Shown piece after piece: positions 8,860 to 15,655 of a stretch of DNA of 36,802 nucleotides. The position numbers and the translations under genes were made by a program. A model generated the notes under the pieces. That model did not search any database and had not been told where the DNA came from. It saw only the letters and a list, made by a program, of their open reading frames with translations. The stretch's first letter is position 1. Each line of letters begins with the position of its first letter. Source of the stretch: Prevotella sp. (GTDB lineage Bacteria; Bacteroidota; Bacteroidia; Bacteroidales; Bacteroidaceae); assembly GCA_016286995.1 (NCBI GenBank), contig JAEEVA010000031.1:1-36802 (forward strand). The letters are read 5' to 3'.

Positions 8860-9213
8860 TTATGGGTTATCTTTTGTTTTCTTTATTGTATTAACCAATG
8901 TTCCTATTATTATGCGTAAGTCTTTCATCATAGACTCACATTCAACATCTGTCAAATAATCAGCTTTTGCCAATAATGTAATCCAATACTTTGTTTCATT
9001 TGCTTCTTTAAGAGAAATATACAACTTCGAGATAAAATCCGCTGTACTTTGTGCGTGTTCACTTTAAGCAATATTGGCCCCAATACTCGTTCCACATCTA
9101 AGTAACTGTTTTGACATCACATATTCTGCTTTCTCATTGCACAAATACTTATATAGGTTAACTATGCGTAATGCAAAGTCCATACTCAAATTAGCAATAA
9201 CTATCTCTTTCAT
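8860..9213 (-). pseudogene. Four-helix-bundle protein (23S rRNA intervening-sequence family), one internal stop
   Basis: On the minus strand a 118-codon frame runs from ATG at 9213 to TAA at 8860. It matches the small four-helix-bundle/S23 family: MKEIVIANLSMDFALRIVNL, then YVMSKQLLRCGTSIGANIA, then SEHAQSTADFISKLYISLKE. Codon 50 (9064-9066) is TAA where the family has Glu (GANIAES), a single G-to-T change. Everything else is in frame, so decay looks recent. The family has no firm biochemical role. It sits between the aminotransferase and DAHP synthase genes of the aromatic operon, flanked on both sides by 8-bp repeats, as if inserted there. Confidence 0.82.
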
Positions 9214-9234
9214 CGGCCCAGCAACTTCAATTTT

Positions 9235-10476
9235 TCAATCTTTCAATTTTTCAATTCTATGAAGGGCCTGTTGGATTTTGTCTTCCTTGGCACACAGGGA
9301 GATGCGGATATAGCGTTCGCCGTTCGAGCCGAAGATGAAGCCTGGGGTGATGAAGACACGGGCCTCATGCAGCACGCGCTCCGTCAGGTCTTCCACATTC
9401 TCGATGCTGTCAGGAATTCTGCCCCAAAGGAACATGCCCACCTGATTCTTATCGTAAGTACAGCCTAAGACATCCATAATCTTCTCAGCCCACTGGCGAC
9501 GACGGGCGTAGGTATTGATATTAAACTCACGGTGCCAAGCCTCATCATTCTTATAGGCCTCGGCAGCAGCCAATTGGATGCCTCGGAAAGTTCCACTCTC
9601 GATGTTTGACTGCACCTTCAGAATCCACTGGATAAACTGTGCATTCGAAGCACAAAGTCCCACACGCCAACCAGGCATGTTATGGCTCTTCGACATCGAA
9701 TTGAACTCAATACAGCAGTCCTTGGCACCAGGCACTTGAAGGATGCTCAGATGCTCCTCGCTCAGAATAAAGGAGTAAGGATTATCGTTGACCACGACTA
9801 AATTGTGGTCCATAGCGAAGCGCACGAGACGCTCGTAGGTTGCACGCTGGGCACGACCACCGGTAGGCATATTGGGATAATTCGTCCACATCAACTTGAC
9901 GCGCGAAAGGTCCATCTTCTCCAGTTCATCAAAGTCAGGCTGCCAACCATTATCTTCGCGCAGGTTGTAGTTCACAATCTTTGCACCTAAGATTTTTGAC
10001 AAAGAAGTATACGTGGGATAGCCAGGATTGGGCACCAGCACCTCATCACCAGGATTGACGAAAGCCAGCGTGACGTGCAGGATGCCTTCCTTGGAACCAA
10101 TCAAGGGCAGTACCTCGCTCTTGGCGTCGAGGTCGACATCATACCAACGCTTATAGAATCCTGCCATTGCCTCGCGCAACTCTGGAGTTCCCTGAGTAGG
10201 CTGATAGCCGTGAGCATTGGGCTGCTTAGCAACCTCACACAGTTTGTTGATGGTCTGCTCTGAGGGTGGCATATCTGGACTGCCTATAGCCAGACTGATA
10301 ATATCCTTACCCTCGGCATTCATCTGCGCCACCTCTTTCAGCTTCCTGCTGAAATAGTATTCCTGCACCAGACTCAGCCTATCGGCTGGAACAATTGAAG
10401 AATTGAAAGATTGAAGAGTTGAAGAACTCCTCTCCTTTCCTATTTCTTCACTACCAGTATTTACTTTTGTTTCCAT
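9235..10476 (-). CDS. Class I/II PLP-dependent aminotransferase (aromatic/aspartate type)
   Basis: This 413-residue fold-type I aminotransferase carries SLAIGSPDMPPS, HGYQPTQGTPELREAM, NPGYPTYTS, WTNYPNMPTGGRA, the PLP-lysine block FNSMSKSHNMPGWRVG (Lys in SMSKSHN) and a C-terminal RISLC arginine. The context (pheA upstream; DAHP synthase/mutase and tyrA downstream) points to transamination of phenylpyruvate and 4-hydroxyphenylpyruvate to Phe and Tyr, although the fold also includes aspartate and LL-diaminopimelate aminotransferases. Residues about 20-30 (STLQSFNSSIV) and the last residues are encoded by GAATTGAA-type repeats, so both ends read through repeat DNA. The true start may lie closer to VPADRLSLVQEY. 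Confidence 0.88.
   Translation of the reverse strand: METKVNTGSEEIGKERSSSTLQSFNSSIVPADRLSLVQEYYFSRKLKEVAQMNAEGKDIISLAIGSPDMPPSEQTINKLCEVAKQPNAHGYQPTQGTPELREAMAGFYKRWYDVDLDAKSEVLPLIGSKEGILHVTLAFVNPGDEVLVPNPGYPTYTSLSKILGAKIVNYNLREDNGWQPDFDELEKMDLSRVKLMWTNYPNMPTGGRAQRATYERLVRFAMDHNLVVVNDNPYSFILSEEHLSILQVPGAKDCCIEFNSMSKSHNMPGWRVGLCASNAQFIQWILKVQSNIESGTFRGIQLAAAEAYKNDEAWHREFNINTYARRRQWAEKIMDVLGCTYDKNQVGMFLWGRIPDSIENVEDLTERVLHEARVFITPGFIFGSNGERYIRISLCAKEDKIQQALHRIEKLKD
10390..10430 (-). repeat. 8-bp repeat array inside the aminotransferase 5' end
   Basis: GAATTGAA-type units are read in frame as part of the N-terminal extension of the aminotransferase. The same words also fill the junction at 10480-10510. 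Confidence 0.65.
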
Positions 10477-10502
10477 ATATTATTTTTCAATTTTTCAATT
10501 CT

Positions 10503-11345
10503 TCAATTGGTCTGCCGACCGTCCTTATACTCTCCCAAAATCTTAAAATCCTTGGTTAACGGGATGATTGCATCTATCGACTGACGGTAGCGTGTCAGGT
10601 CGTCGTACATCACATCGACATAGAACAGGTACTCCCATTCGCGTCCGATGATGGGCAACGACTGAATCTTCGTCAGGTTGATCTTGTAGAACGAGAGAAT
10701 AGCAAGCACATGACTCAAAGAGCCTTCTTCGTGAGGCAATGAAAAGACGATGCTGGCCTTGTTGGCTGCTGTCAGCGGACGTAGTAAATCGGCCTTGTTG
10801 GGATTGCTGACCACGAGGAAACGCGTAAAGTTGTGCTTATTGTCCTCGATATGGTCTTCGAGCACCTTCAGACCATAGAGCCTGGCCGCCTCGGCATGAC
10901 AGATTGCCGCCCAGCCCTGATGCTGTCCTTCGGCAATCATCTTCGCAGAACCTGCAGTATCTTCAGCCTCCACATGCTTAATCTGTGGATGCTGTTCCAA
11001 GAAATGGCGACACTGCATGAGAGCTACTGGATGCGAATGAATCTCCTTGATAGTGTTCCAATCATCCTCAGGCAGACAACAAATGGAGTGCGTGATATGT
11101 AATTTATGCTCACCCACGATGGTAGTACCTGAGTCGCGCAACAGTTCGTAGTTATGCAACAGCGAGCCTGCGATAGTATTCTCTATAGCCAGCATGCCTA
11201 TGGCGGTAGGGTCTTGCTTCATGTTGGCAAAAACCTGTTCGAAGGTGCTGCAGCAGATGAGCTGTATCTGTTCGCCTTCGAAATACAGGTGTGCCGCGAT
11301 GTCGTGGAACGAACCTTCCAATCCTTGTATTGCAATTCTCTTCAT
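10503..11345 (-). CDS. pheA: Prephenate dehydratase with ACT domain
   Basis: This 280-residue monofunctional prephenate dehydratase converts prephenate to phenylpyruvate. Catalytic-domain blocks are present: IQGLEGSFHDIAAHLYF, IENTIAGSLLHNYELL, THSICCLPEDD, DTAGSAKMI and the HNFTRFLVV segment with the conserved Thr-Arg. The regulatory ACT domain starts near residue 193 (IVFSLPHEEGSLSHVLAIL) and normally binds Phe as feedback inhibitor. It is the first gene of the leftward aromatic operon. Its leader RNA (11346-11560) carries an apparent Phe/Tyr attenuator, so control probably acts both on the enzyme and on transcription. Confidence 0.94.
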   Translation of the reverse strand: MKRIAIQGLEGSFHDIAAHLYFEGEQIQLICCSTFEQVFANMKQDPTAIGMLAIENTIAGSLLHNYELLRDSGTTIVGEHKLHITHSICCLPEDDWNTIKEIHSHPVALMQCRHFLEQHPQIKHVEAEDTAGSAKMIAEGQHQGWAAICHAEAARLYGLKVLEDHIEDNKHNFTRFLVVSNPNKADLLRPLTAANKASIVFSLPHEEGSLSHVLAILSFYKINLTKIQSLPIIGREWEYLFYVDVMYDDLTRYRQSIDAIIPLTKDFKILGEYKDGRQTN

Positions 11346-11381
11346 CTTACCAATTCACTTTTCACTATTCTCTTTTCACTT

Positions 11382-11421
11382 AAAAAAACGCTCCGCTATC
11401 ACTTTGTTTGTGAAGCGGAGC
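11382..11421 (-). terminator. Attenuator terminator hairpin in the pheA leader
   Basis: Read on the minus strand, GCTCCGCTTCAC pairs with GTGATAGCGGAGC around an AAACAAA loop: 8 bp, a one-base bulge, then 4 bp. Seven T follow. It stands between the leader peptide and the pheA start, so as a plain terminator it would silence the operon. It makes sense as the terminator arm of an attenuator. Confidence 0.88.
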
Positions 11422-11486
11422 CCTATCTTAATTTTCAATTTTCAATTCTCAATTTTCAATTTACTTAACGACTTACCGCTTCACAA
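11408..11486 (-). promoter_or_regulatory. Antiterminator pairing of the pheA attenuator
   Basis: TTGTGAAGCGG at 11476-11486 (minus strand), within leader codons 18-22, is perfectly complementary over 11 bases to CCGCTTCACAA at 11408-11418, the 5' arm of the terminator. The two pairings exclude each other. A weak 5-bp pairing of the strand-2 core (11477-11481) with 11521-11525 could be the competing 1:2 stem. A 7-bp AAATTGA repeat array (11430-11460) lies in the loop between the two antiterminator strands. Confidence 0.8.
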
Positions 11487-11539
11487 TTGCTTGCAAAGTA
11501 AAAGTAATAGCCGTAAAAATAAGCGTTGAACATATTCAT
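11465..11539 (-). CDS. Phe/Tyr-rich leader peptide of the pheA operon
   Basis: This 24-codon frame runs from ATG at 11539 to TAA at 11465, too short for ordinary gene calling. It has Phe at codons 4, 8, 13 and 15 and Tyr at 7, 9, 11, 12 and 14: nine of the first fifteen residues (core NAYFYGYYFYF). It starts about 21 bases after the expected transcription start and ends before a terminator upstream of pheA. Its codons 18-22 are the antiterminator strand. By analogy with proteobacterial phe and trp leaders, ribosome stalling at starved Phe/Tyr codons should favour the antiterminator. A 4-codon frame at 11550 ends in TGA overlapping the leader ATG. I know of no other reading of such a composition. 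Confidence 0.87.
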   Translation of the reverse strand: MNMFNAYFYGYYFYFASNCEAVSR

Positions 11540-11566
11540 TGTCTTGTCATTTGGGTTTATCGGCTG

Positions 11567-11598
11567 CAAAAGTAAAACTTTTCTCCCAATTCACCAAA
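11567..11598 (-). promoter_or_regulatory. Promoter of the aromatic amino acid operon
   Basis: On the minus strand TTTG (11595-11598), a 20-base spacer and TACTTTTG (11567-11574) fit the Bacteroidetes promoter exactly. Transcription should start near 11560, placing the leader peptide ATG about 21 bases in. Confidence 0.85.
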
Positions 11599-11613
11599 CA
11601 TTTTGATAGAAAA

Positions 11614-11645
11614 TTTGCATTTTGACGTATTTTTTGCTACCTTTG
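11614..11645 (+). promoter_or_regulatory. Promoter of the GH8 and corrin operon
   Basis: TTTG (11614-11617), a 20-base spacer and TACCTTTG (11638-11645) fit the Bacteroidetes consensus. It diverges from the aromatic operon promoter only 15 bases away and lies 38 bases before the GH8 start. Confidence 0.85.
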
Positions 11646-11682
11646 CACGCAAGAAGACGAAAAAAAGTAAACTGATTCAACT

Positions 11683-13032
11683 ATGAAGAAAACGATTATT
11701 CTTGCATTCATGACAATGTTGACTATCCAGGCGATGGCGCTGACGCCCTGGACGAAGGGCGCCTTCGACACCAACCTGTACCGTAACCTTTTTGTTGAGA
11801 TGGGCTACCCGCAGGCCGACGTCGACGCGAAGCTGAAGGAAGTGTTCAACGACGTGTTCCGAGGCCCCAATAAGGTGTACTTCGAGGTCGGCGACTCGAT
11901 GGGCTATGTCTCTGACGTCAAGAACCACGACGCCCGTACCGAGGGTATGTCTTACGGCATGATGATTGCCGTGCAGTTTGGTGAGAAGGACATCTTCGAC
12001 CGGCTGTGGCGCTGGAGTAAGAAGTATATGCAGCATCAGGACGGCTCACGCAAGGGCTACTTCGCGTGGAGCTGCAAGACCGACGGCACCCGTAATGCCC
12101 AGGGGGCTGCCAGCGATGGTGAGCTTTACTTTATCACCGCCCTCATCTTTGCCTCCAACCGTTGGGGTAACGACACGGGCATCGACTACAAAAAGGAGGC
12201 GCAGTTTATTCTCGACTGCATCCAGCCCAAGGAGTACACTCCAGAGCCACGCCAAGGAGGATTCCCCGGTTTCGGTCCACAGCAGACGGGACCGCAGCAG
12301 ATGTATCTCATCGACCCTGAGACCAAGCTGATAACCTTTACGCCCGATGGTTTCGGCCAGCGCTTCACCGACCCGAGCTATCACATTCCGGCGTTCTATG
12401 AGGTCTGGGCAAAGTGGGCTGACGACGGACGGAGCGACTACTGGTACGAGTGTGCTCAGAAGAGCCGTGAGTTCCTGCATAAGTGTATCAATCCGCAGAC
12501 GGGTCTGAATGCTGACAACTGCAACTATGACGGCAGCGAGATGCAGATGCCAAGGTTCCCAGGTATGCCGCAGCGTCCTGAGGGTGCTGCCCCGAGGCGC
12601 AACGGCAACAACAACTTCCGCTACGACTCGTGGCGCGTGCCGATGAACATCACCCTCGATTACGAGTGGAGCTGTGCCGACGGCGAGTGGCAGCGGCAGT
12701 ATGGCGAGACCATTCAGGACTTCTTCTATTCTCAGGGGGTCAATACATTCGTCGACCAATACCGCACGGACGGCACGCTGCCCGAGGGTAACGAGATTCT
12801 ACAGGCTGGCGGTTTCCGCAAGCTGCGCCACAGCATCGGGCTGGTAGCTACCGTAGCCGCAGCGTCGATGATGTGCAGCAGCAACAAGAGCAAGGAGTTC
12901 GTCGATGCCCTGTGGAACGCGAAGCACGTGCCGTTCGAAGACGGTTACTTCGATGCTTATTACGACGGTCTGCTCCGTCTGTTTGCCTTTATGCACCTGA
13001 GTGGCAACTACCGAATCATCATACCACAATAA
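11683..13032 (+). CDS. Glycoside hydrolase family 8 (xylanase / exo-oligoxylanase type)
   Basis: This 449-residue exported enzyme starts with a signal peptide (MKKTIILAFMTMLTIQAMA). The GH8 (alpha/alpha)6 barrel shows the proton-donor block RTEGMSYGMM (Glu87) and AASDGELYF (Asp145). Late blocks are YHIPAFYEVWAKW and ITLDYEWSCADGEW. Known GH8 members include chitosanases, cellulases, xylanases and the reducing-end exo-oligoxylanase (Rex). The overall motif set and absence of binding modules suggest a Rex-like enzyme trimming xylo-oligosaccharides, but activity cannot be fixed by reading. Its TAA is one base before the ATG of the cbiG-cobM fusion, so a periplasmic glycosidase appears to lead a corrin biosynthesis transcript. 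Confidence 0.9.
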   Translation: MKKTIILAFMTMLTIQAMALTPWTKGAFDTNLYRNLFVEMGYPQADVDAKLKEVFNDVFRGPNKVYFEVGDSMGYVSDVKNHDARTEGMSYGMMIAVQFGEKDIFDRLWRWSKKYMQHQDGSRKGYFAWSCKTDGTRNAQGAASDGELYFITALIFASNRWGNDTGIDYKKEAQFILDCIQPKEYTPEPRQGGFPGFGPQQTGPQQMYLIDPETKLITFTPDGFGQRFTDPSYHIPAFYEVWAKWADDGRSDYWYECAQKSREFLHKCINPQTGLNADNCNYDGSEMQMPRFPGMPQRPEGAAPRRNGNNNFRYDSWRVPMNITLDYEWSCADGEWQRQYGETIQDFFYSQGVNTFVDQYRTDGTLPEGNEILQAGGFRKLRHSIGLVATVAAASMMCSSNKSKEFVDALWNAKHVPFEDGYFDAYYDGLLRLFAFMHLSGNYRIIIPQ

Positions 13033-13033
13033 T

Positions 13034-14827
13034 ATGAAAATAGCCATCATACAAATCAGCGAGGAGGGCAAGCATATTGCCCGCATGATATTAAGTCAGG
13101 TGTATGCCCAGAAGAACGAGGGGGAAATCATCAGCCGCACGAATGTCGGAAAGCGGTGGAAAGACTTCGATGCCTTCGTCTTCATTGGAGCGATGGGTAT
13201 CTGTGTGCGCACCATCGCACCCTATATCAAGGACAAGCACGAAGACCCGGCTGTAGTCTGCGTCGACAGCATGGGACTGAACGCCATCTCTGTTCTATCC
13301 GGCCATGTCGGAGGAGCCAACAACCTGGCTCGTGATATTGCTGCCATGATTGGAGCCCGTGAGGTCATCACCACCCAGAGCGACAATGCCGGTCTGTGGG
13401 CACTCGACACGCTTGAGGCAAAGTTCGATTGGCCCGTCGCAAGTGATATTGACGACATGAACGACTGCATCTTTACATTCGTCAATCGTGAGCCTACGGC
13501 ACTCTTGCTTGAGGCCCGCGATGAGGGCACCGACTATTTGGAGGCCACCAAGCCCGAGCACGTCACCATCATCAACGATATCAGCGAAGCCGACCCACGC
13601 AAATACAAGCTGGTGATTATCGTGTCGCCCTATATCCGCAATGCGCCCTACGGCATGCTCGAGCTGCATTTCGTACCGATGGTGGGAACGGTAGGTTTCG
13701 GACTGGCCCATCATCCTGAGGATTACGAAAGCATCTACGACGAGATAGACGAGGCTTTTGCAGAGAGAGGCATTCTGCCTTGTTCACACAAGTATTGCAC
13801 CATCGACGTGAAGGAAGACGAGGAGTTTTGTGCGATGCTCGAAGATGAATACGACGAAGATGTGGTATTCTTTACGGCTGAAGAATTGGCTGCCGTCGAC
13901 GTCCCCAATCCCAGCGACACCGTAGCCCGTCACGTTGGCACACCCAGCGTTTGTGAAGCAGCGGCCATTCTTGGCTCCAATCACGGAAAACTGATTGTCC
14001 CTAAGGTGAAAGGCAAGAACTGGACTGCGGCCCTTGCCATCGATGAGAAGCACCTGCGCAAGAAGCAGGGCCATATAGAAATCGTGGGTGCCGGCCCTGG
14101 CGACCCTGACCTCGTTTCCGTTCGTGGCCGGAAGATGCTGGAACGTGCCGACCTTATATTATATGCTGGCTCTCTCGTGCCCAAGGCACTCACCGAATGC
14201 CACAAGCCTGGTGCCGTTGTCCGCAGCTCTGCCGACATGAACCTTGAAGAGCAATGCGCCCTGATGAAGAAGCACTACGACCGCGGCCACTTCATCGTCC
14301 GCCTGCATACTGGCGACCCGTGCATCTTTGGCGCCATTCAGGAACAGATGGCCTTCTTCGACACCAAGCACATGTCGTATCACATCACACCAGGCATCTC
14401 GTCGTTCCTCGCTGCAGCTGCCGAACTGCGCTCTCAGTTTACCATTCCCGAGCGCACCCAGACCATCATTCTGACACGTGGCGAGGGCCGCACACCCATG
14501 CCCGAGAAAGAACAGCTCCATCTGCTAGCCCGAAGCCAAAGCACCATGTGCATCTTCCTCTCTGCTGCCATTGTCGACGACGTGCAGCGCGAACTGCTGC
14601 AGGAATATCCAGAGGACACCCCCGTTGCCGCGTGTTATCATCTCACCTGGCCCGACCAGAAAATCTATCGCGGCCAGCTGAAAGACCTCGCCAAGATTGT
14701 CCACGACAACAACCTCACCCTCACCACCATGCTCGTGGTTGGCGAGGCCATCGATAATCGTGCGGGACTTTCCGAGCTCTATAACAAATATTTTACCCAC
14801 CTCTTTAGGCAAGGGGAACCATCGTAA
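13034..14827 (+). CDS. cbiG-cobM: CbiG-CobM/CbiF fusion: cobalt-precorrin-5A hydrolase and precorrin-4 C11-methyltransferase
   Basis: This 597-residue cytosolic fusion acts in the anaerobic corrin pathway. Residues 1 to about 340 are CbiG: N-terminal domain (FVFIGAMGICVRTIAPYIKDK, then VLSGHVGGANNLARDIA), a middle linker, and the CbiG C-terminal domain (VGTPSVCEAAAILGSNHGKL). Residues about 346-590 are a SAM-dependent CobM/CbiF methyltransferase (IEIVGAGPGDPDLVSVRG, YAGSLVP, RLHTGDPCIFGA, ITPGISSFLAAAA). CbiF methylates C11 and CbiG then opens the delta-lactone and releases acetaldehyde; the two steps are consecutive, so the fusion joins neighbouring reactions. The start MKIAIIQI is one base after the GH8 stop. 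scpB follows 20 bases later. Confidence 0.93.
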   Translation: MKIAIIQISEEGKHIARMILSQVYAQKNEGEIISRTNVGKRWKDFDAFVFIGAMGICVRTIAPYIKDKHEDPAVVCVDSMGLNAISVLSGHVGGANNLARDIAAMIGAREVITTQSDNAGLWALDTLEAKFDWPVASDIDDMNDCIFTFVNREPTALLLEARDEGTDYLEATKPEHVTIINDISEADPRKYKLVIIVSPYIRNAPYGMLELHFVPMVGTVGFGLAHHPEDYESIYDEIDEAFAERGILPCSHKYCTIDVKEDEEFCAMLEDEYDEDVVFFTAEELAAVDVPNPSDTVARHVGTPSVCEAAAILGSNHGKLIVPKVKGKNWTAALAIDEKHLRKKQGHIEIVGAGPGDPDLVSVRGRKMLERADLILYAGSLVPKALTECHKPGAVVRSSADMNLEEQCALMKKHYDRGHFIVRLHTGDPCIFGAIQEQMAFFDTKHMSYHITPGISSFLAAAAELRSQFTIPERTQTIILTRGEGRTPMPEKEQLHLLARSQSTMCIFLSAAIVDDVQRELLQEYPEDTPVAACYHLTWPDQKIYRGQLKDLAKIVHDNNLTLTTMLVVGEAIDNRAGLSELYNKYFTHLFRQGEPS

Positions 14828-14847
14828 ATCAACAAATCCATAAAGAT

Positions 14848-15654
14848 ATGTTAGTCAGTACCGTTATCAACAATCGCATCTGCTATGTGGAGATGCAAAA
14901 CGCCGATCATTTCAACTGTCTCAGCGAAGTGATGTGTGAGGAATTGTGTGACGCCATCCGTTCGGGCTACGAGCAGGAGTGCGTGGGTGTCGTCATCAAG
15001 GCTCAATGCAAGAAAGGTGTGTGGAGCGCTGGTCACGACATCCGTGAACTTCCTCAGGATGGTGAAGACCCCTTGGCATACGACGTACCGATGGAGTGCC
15101 TGTTACGTTGTGTTCAGGAAACGGCCATTCCCGTCATTGCCTGTGTCGACGGCACAGTATGGGGTGGCGCCTGCGACCTGTGTCTGTCGTGCGACATGAT
15201 TGTCAGCACCGATACGGCCACCTTTGCCATCACGCCCGCAAAGATAGGCATACCCTATAACGCCTCGGGCATCATGCACTTCATCAACCAGTTGGGCATG
15301 AACAAAGCCCGCGAGATGTTTTTCCTCGCACAGCCCATCACCGCGCAGGATGCCCTGAACGTCGGACTCATCAATCGCGTAGTACCTGTTGAAGAACTGG
15401 AACGTGTGCTGGAGGAACAGTTCCTGAACCCCCTGCGCCGCAACAGCGTCATGTCCATCAGCGCCATCAAGCGCCAATTCCGCATCCTCAGCAAGGCGGC
15501 CACCGTACTGTCGTCGGAGAGTTTCGAGCGCATCAACGCCTACCGCACCAAGGTCTATCAAGGCGCCGACTATCTGGAGGGCATCCGTTCGTTCCTCGAG
15601 AAGCGTGCTCCCGAGTACAAAGGCAAAGCCGCCGACCTCGACACCAGCAAATAA
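14848..15654 (+). CDS. scpB: Methylmalonyl-CoA decarboxylase-like crotonase
   Basis: This 268-residue crotonase-fold protein resembles E. coli ScpB (YgfG) block by block: SAGHDIRELP, the DPLAYDVPM segment, VDGTVWGGACDLCLSCDMI, ITPAKIGIPYNASGI, FLAQPITAQDALNVGLINRVV and YLEGIRSFLEKRAPEYKG. ScpB decarboxylates methylmalonyl-CoA to propionyl-CoA. Methylmalonyl-CoA is made by the B12-dependent mutase, so its place between two corrin biosynthesis fusions is sensible. The TAA is one base before the cbiJ-cbiD ATG, so the genes are tightly coupled. Other crotonase activities cannot be excluded from sequence alone. Confidence 0.87.
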   Translation: MLVSTVINNRICYVEMQNADHFNCLSEVMCEELCDAIRSGYEQECVGVVIKAQCKKGVWSAGHDIRELPQDGEDPLAYDVPMECLLRCVQETAIPVIACVDGTVWGGACDLCLSCDMIVSTDTATFAITPAKIGIPYNASGIMHFINQLGMNKAREMFFLAQPITAQDALNVGLINRVVPVEELERVLEEQFLNPLRRNSVMSISAIKRQFRILSKAATVLSSESFERINAYRTKVYQGADYLEGIRSFLEKRAPEYKGKAADLDTSK

Positions 15655-15655
15655 T

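Noticed and set aside
9064..9066. Recoding of the in-frame TAA in the four-helix-bundle gene
   Set aside because: TAA is not a known selenocysteine or pyrrolysine codon and no recoding structure is seen; a simple nonsense mutation explains it.
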